Source of the DNA: an uncultured Pelagibacteraceae bacterium
GTDB lineage: Bacteria; Pseudomonadota; Alphaproteobacteria; Pelagibacterales; Pelagibacteraceae
Length of the DNA: 64,000 nucleotides
Assembly: GCA_902593845.1 (NCBI GenBank)
Contig: CACJJV010000001.1
Span: 62,001-126,000 of the forward strand
Direction: 5' to 3'
Below are positions 29,603 to 39,340 of the stretch, in pieces. Made by a program: the position numbers and the translations under genes. Every line of letters starts with the position of its first letter. The first letter of the stretch is position 1. The notes under the pieces are model-generated. The model saw only the letters and a list, made by a program, of their open reading frames with translations. It was not told the origin of the DNA and made no database searches.

Positions 29603-30854
29603 CTATAAATCCCCATTTTTCTATAGCCTCATTATATTCATTCAAATCTGACTTATTTGGAGATTTTTGAAATAGTAAATCAAAAGCTTGCCTCATTGCT
29701 TTTGCTCCAGATACAGTACCGCTTGGATGACCATGCATAGAACCTCCTAAGCTCATCATAATATCTATTCCGAAATTCTTTACGGTTGTTTGGACTAACC
29801 CTGGATGACTTCCGCAAGAAAAGGAGGGAACTGTTTTTTTAAAACCAAGATCATTTTTTGAAGTTAATATTGACAACCAATTAGTCAAATCCTCTTTAGT
29901 ATCGGATAAATATCCTCCCCACATTCCAGCATGAATAAAATCAGCTCCTGAGATTCTGGCTAATTTTAGAAGTACATTCCACGATATTGAATAAACATTA
30001 TTCTTATCAGTTATAACTCTATCTCCACTCTTCTGATAAAACATAGCTATATCAAAATCAAAGCTTCTGAGATATTTGTAAGTTTGTAAACCTGTCCAAA
30101 TATTAAGATGATATGCTTTCATTTTATTTTTTACTAAAAATTCAATTCTTTTAATTAAATAAGGTAAATCTGAATTTACACATGGGGCATAAAACACCTC
30201 TTTATTCAATTTTGAGGCTTCATTTTGCACAACATCATTAACTATTTTTACTCTTTCCTCAAAAGGACAACAACTTGGGTTACCTAAAATCTCATCTTCT
30301 TTAATAAAATCTACCCCTCCTCTAACCATTTTAATACACACATCTTTTAAAGTTTTTATATCTAAACCCGTTTTAGGTTTTACGATACCACCTAAAAGAG
30401 GTCTTTTAACTGAGTTTGTTCTTTTTCTTATTTCATCTAACCCTATTTTTGGTCCTTTAAAATTTTTTAAAAAAATATTTGGAAATTCAACATCTAAAAG
30501 TCTGCAACCTAAAATTTCCTCAATATCCATTTGTCCACCCATAAATGTACAAATTAATTGTGTTATTCCATCTTGTTCTAAATCAAAGTTTTTAATTGGA
30601 AAAGCAATCCTAACTGTTGCCTCTTTCTTATTTTTTAAATTATCTGGATGATCTAAAATTATCGATAAATGATTTTCTAATAATTCAGCGGTTTCATTAT
30701 CAAGTCTAACATCTGGATTTCCTATTGATTGGCCAATCGCAACACCCTTGGCAGCTTTAAGCATGTTATTACTTTTGATTAAATACTTCGCAATAAAATA
30801 TTTATCTTTATTAACTGTTGAATTAAAGAGGAAATTATCAAATTCTTTTTTCAT
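29595..30854 (-). CDS. RuBisCO-like protein (form IV type)
   Basis: The 419-residue protein belongs to the RuBisCO large-subunit superfamily. Conserved points include GGIVKPKTGLD (Lys159 and Lys161, matching Lys175/177 of plant RuBisCO) and GGVDFIKEDE. In the latter, Lys185 matches the carbamylated lysine and Asp187/Glu188 match the metal ligands. Also conserved are FIHAG (His308, matching His327), SCGSH and LGGSMHGHPSG. Missing are the loop-6 lysine (Tyr315 here), the His294 equivalent and the GN-FG asparagine. CO2 fixation is therefore very unlikely; enolase, isomerase or decarboxylase chemistry on a sugar phosphate fits known RuBisCO-like proteins. It overlaps both neighbours (8 and 4 nt). 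Confidence 0.9.
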   Translation of the reverse strand: MKKEFDNFLFNSTVNKDKYFIAKYLIKSNNMLKAAKGVAIGQSIGNPDVRLDNETAELLENHLSIILDHPDNLKNKKEATVRIAFPIKNFDLEQDGITQLICTFMGGQMDIEEILGCRLLDVEFPNIFLKNFKGPKIGLDEIRKRTNSVKRPLLGGIVKPKTGLDIKTLKDVCIKMVRGGVDFIKEDEILGNPSCCPFEERVKIVNDVVQNEASKLNKEVFYAPCVNSDLPYLIKRIEFLVKNKMKAYHLNIWTGLQTYKYLRSFDFDIAMFYQKSGDRVITDKNNVYSISWNVLLKLARISGADFIHAGMWGGYLSDTKEDLTNWLSILTSKNDLGFKKTVPSFSCGSHPGLVQTTVKNFGIDIMMSLGGSMHGHPSGTVSGAKAMRQAFDLLFQKSPNKSDLNEYNEAIEKWGFIDD

Positions 30855-31591
30855 TTATATTCTACCAATCTACAGTTTTCGTAAAATGACTCTATGCTTT
30901 TTTTTGTACCAAGCGATGCTATAAAATTACAGTCATACGATTTAATCTTATATCTTTCTTTAATCATCTCGTTATAAACCAGGCTTACCATATATTTACC
31001 ATTTTTAGACACTTTTTTTTTATTTATCATTTGCTCTGCAAAATAGAAAAATAAATTAGCTTCTTTAAAATAACTTACACATCCTGTTGAATTCGTTGAT
31101 ATTGGTTTAGGGTCCTTTTCAGAAATTAATCTTATATTTTTTTTTTTATCAATTAATGAATAACCTCTATCATGATATAAAGATTGAAATGTTGGAACGC
31201 AACCGTCAATATTACTTTTTAAACAAAATTTTAGGTATTGTTTAAAATCAATGTATTGATCTAACAAATCAATAAAAAGGGGTTGGTTTAAATTAACCAT
31301 GTGTTTTACTTTTAAAATACTTTGAGGAGCACCATCGGTATAACCATCCAATAAAAAATAATTTATTTTTTTTCTAAGTAATTTTGAAATTTTTTTAACT
31401 AAATTATATTTTTTTTCATGTTTTTTTTGAAAAATAAAAATTCCATCACCTAATTTATAAGGTCTTGAAATTTGAACCCACTCAATAAGTTTTTTGTCTT
31501 GAATATTAATTAAAAGCTTATGATTTTTAAATTTTTCAAAATTGATGTTTGGCCCTGCCACAGGGATAATAAGTTGATAATTTTTTTTCAT
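30851..31591 (-). CDS. degenerate nucleotidyltransferase-like protein
   Basis: This 246-residue protein is about the same length as the gene at 28865 and shares its plan: IIPVAGPNINF near the start, PLFIDLLDQYIDF where the relative has PLIVKDCDQIM, STGCVSYF for the product loop, and MVSLVYNEMI near the end. The glycine-arginine nucleotide loop (GRGKRF in the relative) is replaced by GPNINF, and the acidic DCD by LLD. It may therefore bind without catalysing nucleotidyl transfer, or use another donor. It is coupled by ATGA overlaps to the RuBisCO-like gene and to the GDPD-like gene. Confidence 0.72.
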   Translation of the reverse strand: MKKNYQLIIPVAGPNINFEKFKNHKLLINIQDKKLIEWVQISRPYKLGDGIFIFQKKHEKKYNLVKKISKLLRKKINYFLLDGYTDGAPQSILKVKHMVNLNQPLFIDLLDQYIDFKQYLKFCLKSNIDGCVPTFQSLYHDRGYSLIDKKKNIRLISEKDPKPISTNSTGCVSYFKEANLFFYFAEQMINKKKVSKNGKYMVSLVYNEMIKERYKIKSYDCNFIASLGTKKSIESFYENCRLVEYK

Positions 31592-32046
31592 CTTTTTTTC
31601 AAATTCAAGATTTTTTTCTTATACTTATCAATAAAGTCAGAACATATACCTTTATAATTAAGACTGTTGTCAAACTTTTTTTGATACTCTGGTAAAACAT
31701 AAATGCTTTTTTTATAGAGTTTTTTCCCTGGAAATGTCCAAATATAACCGCTACTTGTCAAAACATAATCATCATTTTGATGCCAAAAATAATTAGCATT
31801 TATTTTTTTTAGATTTATAAGAGCTTCAAAATTTTTAGCGTGACACCAAAAATGTTTCTTTAATATAAAATTTTTTTTAACTTTATATAAAGGTTTATCA
31901 TGACCTAAATAAAAATTATCTTTGTAAAACCAAACATCTATTTCAACATCAAAACCAAGCTTAATTGCATAATTTATATAATCAATTTTATTTTCTTCAT
32001 TTTTATTTGGTCCAAAAATGTTACCTCTATGAGAAATATAAAACAT
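31588..32046 (-). CDS. short glycerophosphodiester phosphodiesterase-like protein
   Basis: The 152-residue protein has the active-site set of GDPD/PI-PLC-like TIM barrels. These are ISHRGN (His6, Arg7), VEIDVW (Glu35, Asp37) and LGHD (His49), followed by FWCHAKN and FWHQND. The usual GDPD barrel is about 240 aa, so about a third is missing at the C-terminal side even though the stop is clean. It could be a mini-enzyme for a phosphodiester or sugar phosphate. Both ends are coupled: a 4-nt overlap downstream and 3 nt from the GT17-like gene upstream. Confidence 0.75.
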   Translation of the reverse strand: MFYISHRGNIFGPNKNEENKIDYINYAIKLGFDVEIDVWFYKDNFYLGHDKPLYKVKKNFILKKHFWCHAKNFEALINLKKINANYFWHQNDDYVLTSSGYIWTFPGKKLYKKSIYVLPEYQKKFDNSLNYKGICSDFIDKYKKKILNLKKR

Positions 32047-32049
32047 TAA

Positions 32050-32847
32050 TTACTGTATCAAAAACTTAGAAAATTTACTTTTATTTTCTATCAAATATTT
32101 TGGTAACTCTTTATCATCATCTATTTTTTTAAACTGAAAATTTCTGCCAAATATGTCTTTTTTTAGGTCAATTTTTTTTTTAATAATCTCTTCATCTGTA
32201 AACTCTGGTTTATCAAACTCCGAATGTGCAAAAGATTTCAACTTTTCACTTATCTCTTTTGGAGACATTACATTAGAAAAATGCCATCCACCATTTTCAA
32301 CTATATTCCAATTTAATTTATCTATTCTATAAAAAGGGTAGTTTTTTACTTTTTTACTTCTAAGCCATTGAGGAGATTTGAGATGTTTAAATTTACACAT
32401 TCTAGAACCATACCAGTTTTTTTCAGTCAAGTTTAATAAGTTAAATTTATAGTAAATCATTTTTTGTTTAAAAGCAGTATATTTTTTTTTATTATTTAGA
32501 ATATCATTTAAGTTTTCTAAATTGGGTAGTTCATCCACATCAGAGATTATTACATAATCATCTTTATTTATATTTGATAGAGCCTTCATAATATAGTTTC
32601 TATGAAAATTTTCTCTCTTCCAATTAGTAAGATTATTTGGGAAATTTTCTATTTGTAAATATTTGATTTTATTTTGAAAATTTTCAAATTTTTTTAAGTC
32701 AAAGTTATATTTATTCTTTTCTTTCCCAGTGTGAGAAAATTTTGCCTCAACTATTACAAAACTATCAACATATGTGTTTAGTGAGTTAAGCCTCAAGTCA
32801 AGAATAAGATCCTCATTATTATAAATAAAACAATCGATAATTTTCAT
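32050..32847 (-). CDS. glycosyltransferase family 17-like protein
   Basis: The 265-residue protein fits GT17 (relatives of beta-1,4-mannosyl-glycoprotein GlcNAc-transferase). It opens MKIIDCFIYNNEDLILDLRL and continues with VDSFVIVEAKFSHTGKEK, then KRENFHRNYI, then DDYVIISDVDELPN with a DVD metal motif. ENGGWHFSNVMSP lies near residue 200. It is the first gene of the RuBisCO-like cluster, 3 nt after the lepA stop, so the cluster may be read through from lepA or have an internal promoter. Confidence 0.85.
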   Translation of the reverse strand: MKIIDCFIYNNEDLILDLRLNSLNTYVDSFVIVEAKFSHTGKEKNKYNFDLKKFENFQNKIKYLQIENFPNNLTNWKRENFHRNYIMKALSNINKDDYVIISDVDELPNLENLNDILNNKKKYTAFKQKMIYYKFNLLNLTEKNWYGSRMCKFKHLKSPQWLRSKKVKNYPFYRIDKLNWNIVENGGWHFSNVMSPKEISEKLKSFAHSEFDKPEFTDEEIIKKKIDLKKDIFGRNFQFKKIDDDKELPKYLIENKSKFSKFLIQ

Positions 32848-32850
32848 TTG

Positions 32851-34656
32851 TTATTCTTTGTTTATTTTTAAAACCCCGATAAATGCTTCTTGAGGAATCT
32901 CTACTCTTCCAAACTGTTTGGATCTCGCTTTACCTTTTTTTTGCTTCTCTAAAAGTTTTCTTTTTCTGTCTGTTGCACCACCACCGTGTATCTTTGTTAA
33001 TACATCTTTTTTAAAACCTTTTATAGTCTCTCTAGCTATAATTTTTCCACCTATTGCTGCCTGAACAGGGATCATAAAATTATGCCTAGGTATTAAATCT
33101 TTTAATTTTTCGCAAACATCTCTTCCAGCTTTTTGAGCAAAATCTTTATGTATCATCATAGCTAGGGCATCTACTGGTTCACTGTTAACCAATATACCTA
33201 ATTTTACTAAATCACCTTCTCTATGAGCAATGATTTCATAATCAAAACTAGCGTAACCACTCGTCATAGATTTAATTCGATCATTAAAATCAAATACTAC
33301 CTCATTTAAAGGTAGTTCATAGTTTAGCACTGCCCTATTACCAGAATAACTTAGATTAGTTTGTATTCCTCTTTTATCCTGACATAGTTTTATAATTGAT
33401 CCTAAATACTCATCAGGAGTAATTATTGTTGCTTTGATCCAAGGTTCCTCAATAAATTTTATAAATGTCGGATCCGGAAGACTCGATGGATTCTGCAAGT
33501 CAATTACATCACCATTATTTAAATGAACTTTATAAACAACCCCTGGTGTTGTTGTAAGTAAATTAACATCAAATTCTCTCTCGAGTCTTTCGGTAATTAT
33601 TTCAAGATGTAGTAAACCTAAAAATCCACATCTAAATCCTAAACCTAAGGCAGATGATGACTCAGCTTCAAAGGAAAAACTTGCATCGTTCAACTGTAGT
33701 TTTGCCAGACCATCTTTAAGTTTTTGATATTCCGAACTATCAACAGGAAATAAACCACAAAATACTACAGGTTTACTAGGTTTAAATCCTGGTAGAGCCT
33801 GAACTATTGGTTTTGAAGCATCACAAATAGTGTCCCCAACTTTTGTTTCTGATAAAACTTTTATTCCTGTTGTAATAAAACCAATTTCACCAGCATTTAA
33901 TTCATTTATGTCTTTAGCTTTGGGTGTGAATACGCCAACTTTTTCGACAATATAATCTTGATTGGTTGATAACATCTTAATTTTCATATTTTTAGTAATT
34001 TTTCCATTAATAACTCTTACTAATATTACCACCCCAAGGTATGTATCGTACCAACTATCTACCAATAAACATTTTAAATCTTGTTCTAAATTCCCTTTTG
34101 GCCCTGGTAACTGGTTTATTATTTGTTCCAATATCTCATCAATACCCTCTCCAGTTTTTCCAGAACAAGGAATGGCATTTTCAGTATCAATACCAATTAC
34201 GTCCTCAATTTGTTTACTGGTTCTCTCTAAATCTGATGCTGGTAAATCAATTTTATTTAAAACTGGAATTATTTCGTGATTTATATCTAAAGCTTGATAA
34301 ACATTGGCTAATGTTTGTGCTTCAACGCCTTGGGTACTATCAACAATAAGTATGGAGCCCTCACATGCATAAAGTGATCTGCTGACTTCATAGCTAAAAT
34401 CAACATGTCCTGGAGTATCTATTATATTTAATACGTATTCTTTTCCATTTTTGGCTTTATAATTTAGTTTAACTGTTTGGGCTTTAATTGTAATTCCTCT
34501 CTCTCTTTCAATATCCATAGAGTCTAAAACTTGAGCTTTCATTTCTCTTTCTGTTAGACCACCACATTTGTGAATTATCCTATCTGCAATTGTTGATTTA
34601 CCATGATCAATGTGCGCAATTATTGAAAAATTTCTTATATTGTCGATAGTGTCCAT
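32851..34656 (-). CDS. lepA: elongation factor 4 (LepA)
   Basis: LepA is a ribosome-bound GTPase that back-translocates or helps 30S assembly. G motifs are [16 protein letters not shown] (G1), [16 protein letters not shown] (G3) and NKIDLP (G4). LepA-specific features include [34 protein letters not shown] and the C-terminal [19 protein letters not shown]. Its 601 aa are standard. It lies 8 nt after pheT-side sequence on the same strand and marks the right border of the variable region. Confidence 0.97.
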   Translation of the reverse strand: MDTIDNIRNFSIIAHIDHGKSTIADRIIHKCGGLTEREMKAQVLDSMDIERERGITIKAQTVKLNYKAKNGKEYVLNIIDTPGHVDFSYEVSRSLYACEGSILIVDSTQGVEAQTLANVYQALDINHEIIPVLNKIDLPASDLERTSKQIEDVIGIDTENAIPCSGKTGEGIDEILEQIINQLPGPKGNLEQDLKCLLVDSWYDTYLGVVILVRVINGKITKNMKIKMLSTNQDYIVEKVGVFTPKAKDINELNAGEIGFITTGIKVLSETKVGDTICDASKPIVQALPGFKPSKPVVFCGLFPVDSSEYQKLKDGLAKLQLNDASFSFEAESSSALGLGFRCGFLGLLHLEIITERLEREFDVNLLTTTPGVVYKVHLNNGDVIDLQNPSSLPDPTFIKFIEEPWIKATIITPDEYLGSIIKLCQDKRGIQTNLSYSGNRAVLNYELPLNEVVFDFNDRIKSMTSGYASFDYEIIAHREGDLVKLGILVNSEPVDALAMMIHKDFAQKAGRDVCEKLKDLIPRHNFMIPVQAAIGGKIIARETIKGFKKDVLTKIHGGGATDRKRKLLEKQKKGKARSKQFGRVEIPQEAFIGVLKINKE

Positions 34657-34663
34657 TTAAATA

Positions 34664-37069
34664 TTAAGATCGAATTTTTGCGCCAGTTTTATCTTCAACA
34701 TTCTTGATTATCAAATTATTAATTTTTTCTAAATCATTCTCATTTAAAGTTCTTTCAGATGATTGTATCGTTACACTTATTGCTATCGATTTCTGATTTT
34801 CAGGAATATTATCACCCTCATAAACATCAAAAACTTTAATATCTTTTATTAAACTTTCATCTACGTTTGAAATAGTATCTATCAAATCTTGGGCTTTTAC
34901 CTCTTTGTTTACAATAAATGCGAAATCTCTCTCAGATTTTTGAAAGTCAGAAAATGAAAATTTTACTTTTAGATCTTTTAGAGTTTTCTTAGGTAATTCT
35001 AAATTTTCCATAAAGATCTCAAAACCAACTAAAGACTCTGTTTTAATATCAATTTGTTTTAAAATATTTGGGTGAATTTCTCCAAAATATGCAGCTATTT
35101 GATTTTTTTTATTATTTAAAAATAATCTTCCTGATTTCCCAGGGTGATAATAATTGGGTGTTTCATTATCGATAAAAAATTTTTCAGAATTATAACCTGC
35201 TTCAACTAAAGTTTGAACAACATCTCTTTTCACATCAAATACATCTACGTTTCTATCTTTTTCAATCCAAGATAATCTAGATTTTTTACCCGCTGACAAA
35301 CCACAAATTACAGTATTTTGTTCACCAGGATTAGAACCATTAAAAATAGGACCTATTTCAAATATAGATAAATCCTTAAAACCTCTGTCGAGATTTTTAT
35401 TAATATATAATATTAAATTTGAAAAAATTGAATTCCTTAAAACTCCTAATTCTGAACTAATAGGATTAATAATTTTTATCTCTTTTTTTATATCTCTAAA
35501 ATAATCATTATAACGTTTGTCTGTAAACGACCAAGTGATTGCCTCCAAATAACCTTTAGATGCAACTGATCTTTGTAAAAAATGAAATAATTTCTGATAT
35601 TTATTTAAAGTAGATTTTTTTCTTTTTTTAATTGGCTCTATATACTTTATCTTTTCATAACCACTTATTCTAACCAATTCCTCAACTATATCTACTTCCT
35701 GTGAAATATCTGGTCTCCATGAAGGAACAGTTAGTTCGAGTCTTTTCTTATCCTTTTTTACTTCAAAACCAAGATCCTTTAAAATTTTAATCATTTCTTT
35801 TAAAGAAATTTTAAAACCAGATATTTTTTCAAAAATATTTGGGTCAAATTTAATTTTTTTTGTTTTGTAAGTTTCTATTTTTTGAATATCAATTTTGCTA
35901 ATTTCACCACCACAAATCTCTTTTATTAATTTTGCAGCTTTATCTAAACCATCTTCGATTGATAACGGATCTATACCTCTTTCGAATCTAAACTTCGCAT
36001 CAGTATCAAGATTTAATTTTTTTGCTGTATTTCTTATTGATCCCGGTTCAAAATAAGCTGACTCAAGTAATATATTTTTTGTATTGAATTCTGTACTAGA
36101 TCTTGTGCCACCAATAATTCCTCCAAGTCCTAAAACACCTTTATTATCGCTTATAACACACATGCCGCTCTCCAGTTTATAATTTTTATTATCAAGTGCT
36201 GTAAACTCTTCTCCAAACTTAGAATTTCGAACAATTATACCCTTTTCAATTTTATCAGCATCATAAGCATGTAATGGTCGATTAATATCGAGCATAACAT
36301 AGTTTGTAATGTCAACTATTGCTGAAATTGGTTTTTGACCAATAGAAATTAACTTATCCTTAAGCCATTTAGGACTTTCAGAATTTTTCACATTTGTTAT
36401 TAAGCAGCTTCCAAACGCAGTACATCCTTGGCCTCTTTCCTTATTAATTTTTACTTTTAGGGTGTGTCTATTTTTTGAATGAATTTTTTTTTCCCTTAAA
36501 TCTACTAACTTTCCAAAACCTGATGCAGCTAGATCTCTAGCTATTCCCCTGACTCCAAGACAGTCTGGTCTATTAGGTGTAATGGATAGATCAATAAGAT
36601 TTGATTTTGATTTTGAAAAATAACTTTTACCAATATTTTTTTTAAATTCCCTGGTTAATTCAGTAATCCCATCGCTTTCGTCAGACAGATTTAATTCAGA
36701 TTCTGAACATAGCATTCCATAAGAAGTAACACCTCTTATTTTAGCGACTACTAATTTTGTCTTGGTTTTAGGGATAATTGCACCAGGAGGAGCATATATA
36801 GTAAGCAATCCTTTTTTTGCATTTTCTGCACCACATACAACTTTTTTAATTTCATTCTCTCCAATATTTACATCACAAACTTTAAGTCGATCTGCATTTG
36901 GATGTTTTTCAGTTTTTATAATTTCAGCTACTTTGAATAATTCATTATCACCAGAAAGACTTTTTACACTCTCTACTTCTAGACCAATATTGGTAAGTTG
37001 CTCTAAAAGGTTTTTTTCTTTTAGATTTGTCTTTAGATGATCTTTTAACCAATCAAATGTTATTATCAT
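34664..37069 (-). CDS. pheT: phenylalanine-tRNA ligase beta subunit
   Basis: The 801-residue beta chain has the bacterial layout. It has an N-terminal EMAP/tRNA-binding domain with [11 protein letters not shown] and [13 protein letters not shown]3/B4 editing-type domains ([20 protein letters not shown]), and a B5 domain near residue 400 with [19 protein letters not shown]. It ends with a ferredoxin-fold anticodon-binding domain ([15 protein letters not shown]). It overlaps pheS by 4 nt (ATGA), and together they form the alpha2-beta2 enzyme. Confidence 0.97.
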   Translation of the reverse strand: MIITFDWLKDHLKTNLKEKNLLEQLTNIGLEVESVKSLSGDNELFKVAEIIKTEKHPNADRLKVCDVNIGENEIKKVVCGAENAKKGLLTIYAPPGAIIPKTKTKLVVAKIRGVTSYGMLCSESELNLSDESDGITELTREFKKNIGKSYFSKSKSNLIDLSITPNRPDCLGVRGIARDLAASGFGKLVDLREKKIHSKNRHTLKVKINKERGQGCTAFGSCLITNVKNSESPKWLKDKLISIGQKPISAIVDITNYVMLDINRPLHAYDADKIEKGIIVRNSKFGEEFTALDNKNYKLESGMCVISDNKGVLGLGGIIGGTRSSTEFNTKNILLESAYFEPGSIRNTAKKLNLDTDAKFRFERGIDPLSIEDGLDKAAKLIKEICGGEISKIDIQKIETYKTKKIKFDPNIFEKISGFKISLKEMIKILKDLGFEVKKDKKRLELTVPSWRPDISQEVDIVEELVRISGYEKIKYIEPIKKRKKSTLNKYQKLFHFLQRSVASKGYLEAITWSFTDKRYNDYFRDIKKEIKIINPISSELGVLRNSIFSNLILYINKNLDRGFKDLSIFEIGPIFNGSNPGEQNTVICGLSAGKKSRLSWIEKDRNVDVFDVKRDVVQTLVEAGYNSEKFFIDNETPNYYHPGKSGRLFLNNKKNQIAAYFGEIHPNILKQIDIKTESLVGFEIFMENLELPKKTLKDLKVKFSFSDFQKSERDFAFIVNKEVKAQDLIDTISNVDESLIKDIKVFDVYEGDNIPENQKSIAISVTIQSSERTLNENDLEKINNLIIKNVEDKTGAKIRS

Positions 37070-38133
37070 CGACTGAGACCTCTATAATTCGTAGGTACAT
37101 CCAATGGATCAAATCCAAAATGACTTAACCATCTATAATCACAGTCAAAAAAAGCTCTTAAGTCATTTATTCCATATTTCAACATAGCAAGTCTGTCGAT
37201 TCCAATACCAAATGCGTATCCCTGAAACTTTGCTGGATCAACTTTAACATTTTTTAAAACATTGGGATGAACCATTCCACAACCTAAAATCTCTAACCAT
37301 TGATCGCCTTCTCCTATTATAATTTTTCCATCTTTCATCTCGTATCCAATGTCAACTTCAGCAGATGGTTCTGTAAAAGGAAAATGGCTCGGTCTAAATC
37401 TCATCTTAATTTTATCTACTTCAAAAAACTCTTTGATAAAATAATTTAAACATCCTTTTAAATGACCCATGTTTATATTTTTATCTATATGAAGCCCTTC
37501 AACTTGATGAAACATTGGTGAGTGAGTTTGATCACTGTCTGATCTGTAAGTTCTTCCCGGAGCAATAATTTTAAATGGTGGCTTATCTTTCAACATAGTT
37601 CTAATTTGAACTGGAGAAGTATGTGTTCGCAATAGTTTCTGTTTTTTTTCATCTAGATAGAACGTATCATGCATATCTCTAGCTGGATGATTTTCTGGTG
37701 TATTTAACGCTGTAAAATTATTATATTCATTCTCGACATCTGGACCTTCCTCCACGCTAAAACCTATTTCGGAAAAAATTGATGATATTTCATCGATCGT
37801 TTGTGAAACTGGATGAATTTTTCCTCGAACAAATGATCTTTCAGGTAATGTTATATCAATTTTTTCTTTTTCTAATTTCTTGTTAATTTCAGCACTTTCA
37901 AGTTCATTTATTCTTGAACTGATTAAATCCTGGAGTTCATCTTTTATTATGTTCAAGTCAGAAGCAAATTTTTTTCTTTCTGACTCTGCAATTGTCCCTA
38001 TTTTTTTAAATTGAGTTGAAATTAATCCACTTTTACCAAATAGATCAGATTTAATTTGGATTATTTCTGAAATATCTAATTTTCCGCTAAGTTTTGAAAG
38101 AAATTCGTCTTTAATTTTTTTAAGATCTGACAT
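37066..38133 (-). CDS. pheS: phenylalanine-tRNA ligase alpha subunit
   Basis: This is the catalytic chain of PheRS, 355 aa. The N-terminal coiled-coil (to about residue 85) is followed by class II motifs: [52 protein letters not shown] and [25 protein letters not shown]-like motif 3 reads [16 protein letters not shown]. It lies 43 nt downstream of rplT, in the common infC-rpmI-rplT-pheST order. Confidence 0.97.
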   Translation of the reverse strand: MSDLKKIKDEFLSKLSGKLDISEIIQIKSDLFGKSGLISTQFKKIGTIAESERKKFASDLNIIKDELQDLISSRINELESAEINKKLEKEKIDITLPERSFVRGKIHPVSQTIDEISSIFSEIGFSVEEGPDVENEYNNFTALNTPENHPARDMHDTFYLDEKKQKLLRTHTSPVQIRTMLKDKPPFKIIAPGRTYRSDSDQTHSPMFHQVEGLHIDKNINMGHLKGCLNYFIKEFFEVDKIKMRFRPSHFPFTEPSAEVDIGYEMKDGKIIIGEGDQWLEILGCGMVHPNVLKNVKVDPAKFQGYAFGIGIDRLAMLKYGINDLRAFFDCDYRWLSHFGFDPLDVPTNYRGLSR

Positions 38134-38176
38134 TTGAACAGATTATTTCTTCAGAGAAATAAAACAATAGCGAAGA

Positions 38177-38533
38177 TTAATTTAAAGCAGATTGAGCTTT
38201 TTGGACTATAGTTTTAAAGGCTTCTGGACTGTCATAGGCTATCTCAGCTAGAATTTTTCTATCAATTTTTATTCCACATTTATTTAATCCATTAATGAAC
38301 TTAGAATATGTCAAACCTTCTGCTCTAACCCCAGCATTTATTCTTTGTATCCAAAGTGATTTAAAATCTCTTTTCTTATTTCTTCGATCTCTGTACGCAT
38401 ATTGCATAGCTTTTTCCATAGCTTGCTTTGCAACTCTAATAGTATTTTTTCTTCTGCCCCATTGACCTTTAACAGCTTTTAATACTTTTTTATGTTTTGC
38501 TCTACTAGTTACACCTCTTTTAACCCTTGCCAT
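38177..38533 (-). CDS. rplT: 50S ribosomal protein bL20
   Basis: bL20 is 118 aa and binds 23S rRNA early in assembly. The N-terminus [19 protein letters not shown] and [16 protein letters not shown] are diagnostic. In many bacteria L20 also represses its own operon by binding the mRNA leader. It is 1 nt from rpmI and followed by pheS. Confidence 0.98.
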   Translation of the reverse strand: MARVKRGVTSRAKHKKVLKAVKGQWGRRKNTIRVAKQAMEKAMQYAYRDRRNKKRDFKSLWIQRINAGVRAEGLTYSKFINGLNKCGIKIDRKILAEIAYDSPEAFKTIVQKAQSALN

Positions 38534-38534
38534 A

Positions 38535-38741
38535 TTAACCTCTTAAACTGTAAGGCATATACGACTTTACAATTTTACCGTCTTGTTTCGACATAGTTGT
38601 AGTGCCTCTTAATTTTCTTATTTGAGAATTTGTTCGTTTTATCATACCATGTCTTTTACCAGCTTGGGCCATTATAACTTTACCTCTTGCAGATATTTTG
38701 AACCTTTTTTTTGCAGAGCTTTTTGTTTTTAGTTTTGGCAT
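38535..38741 (-). CDS. rpmI: 50S ribosomal protein bL35
   Basis: This 68-aa basic protein starts [20 protein letters not shown] and has the typical [20 protein letters not shown] middle. It lies between infC (53 nt upstream) and rplT (1 nt downstream). The 53-nt gap may carry part of the L20 control site, but I cannot draw a convincing structure. Confidence 0.97.
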   Translation of the reverse strand: MPKLKTKSSAKKRFKISARGKVIMAQAGKRHGMIKRTNSQIRKLRGTTTMSKQDGKIVKSYMPYSLRG

Positions 38742-38794
38742 AATTTTGCGAGTTTATACAAAGAATGTTATTAATTTACAACTACTATTAAAGC

Positions 38795-39340
38795 TTATAA
38801 AGGCTGAATTACCATTATCATTTGCTTTCCATCGAACTTCGGATGTAATTCTACCTTACCAATTTCCTTCATATCCTCTTTGATCTTTGTCATTAACTCA
38901 TTACCTAAATGTGAGTGCTGAAGTTCTCTACCTTTAAATCTTATTGTAAATTTTACCTTATCACCTTTAGCAATAAATTTTTTGGCATTTTTTACTTTGA
39001 ACTCGTAATCATGCGTTTCGGTTACAGGTCTCATTTTTATTTCTTTTAATGCAATTATTTTTTGTTTTTTTTTGGCAAGGTTTGCTTTTTTTTGTGCATC
39101 ATACTTATATTTCCCCATGTCCATGATTTTACAAACTGGTGGATTTGCATTTGGAGCTATTTCTATTAAATCTAAACCTTGATTTCTCGCCATCGATATT
39201 GCTTCGTTTGTACCAATGAGACCTAAATTTTCTCCGTCACTACCTATAACTTGAACTTCTGGAGATGAAATTCTATTATTAGATCTTGGACCTCGATCTT
39301 TAGTTCTTCTCTGAAAATAATTTTGCTTAAAATCTGCCAC
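38795..39340 (-). CDS. infC: translation initiation factor IF-3
   Basis: IF-3 has 181 aa here. The N-domain contains NRISSPEVQVIGSDGENLG and GLDLIEIAPNANPPVCKIMD, the linker is Lys-rich (KYKYDAQKKANLAKKKQK), and the C-domain has KEIKMRPVTETHDYEFKVKN and GDKVKFTIRFKGRE. The start is ATG rather than the rare AUU used for self-control in E. coli, so that discrimination mechanism is probably absent. thrS ends one base before this start. Confidence 0.97.
   Translation of the reverse strand: MADFKQNYFQRRTKDRGPRSNNRISSPEVQVIGSDGENLGLIGTNEAISMARNQGLDLIEIAPNANPPVCKIMDMGKYKYDAQKKANLAKKKQKIIALKEIKMRPVTETHDYEFKVKNAKKFIAKGDKVKFTIRFKGRELQHSHLGNELMTKIKEDMKEIGKVELHPKFDGKQMIMVIQPL

Noticed and set aside
29595-30854. 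Genuine CO2-fixing RuBisCO
   Set aside because: The loop-6 lysine and His294 equivalents are missing, and there is no phosphoribulokinase in the window.
23467-32847. Prophage or integrated element beside tRNA-Ser
   Set aside because: No integrase, phage or transposase gene and no repeat of the tRNA 3' end was found.
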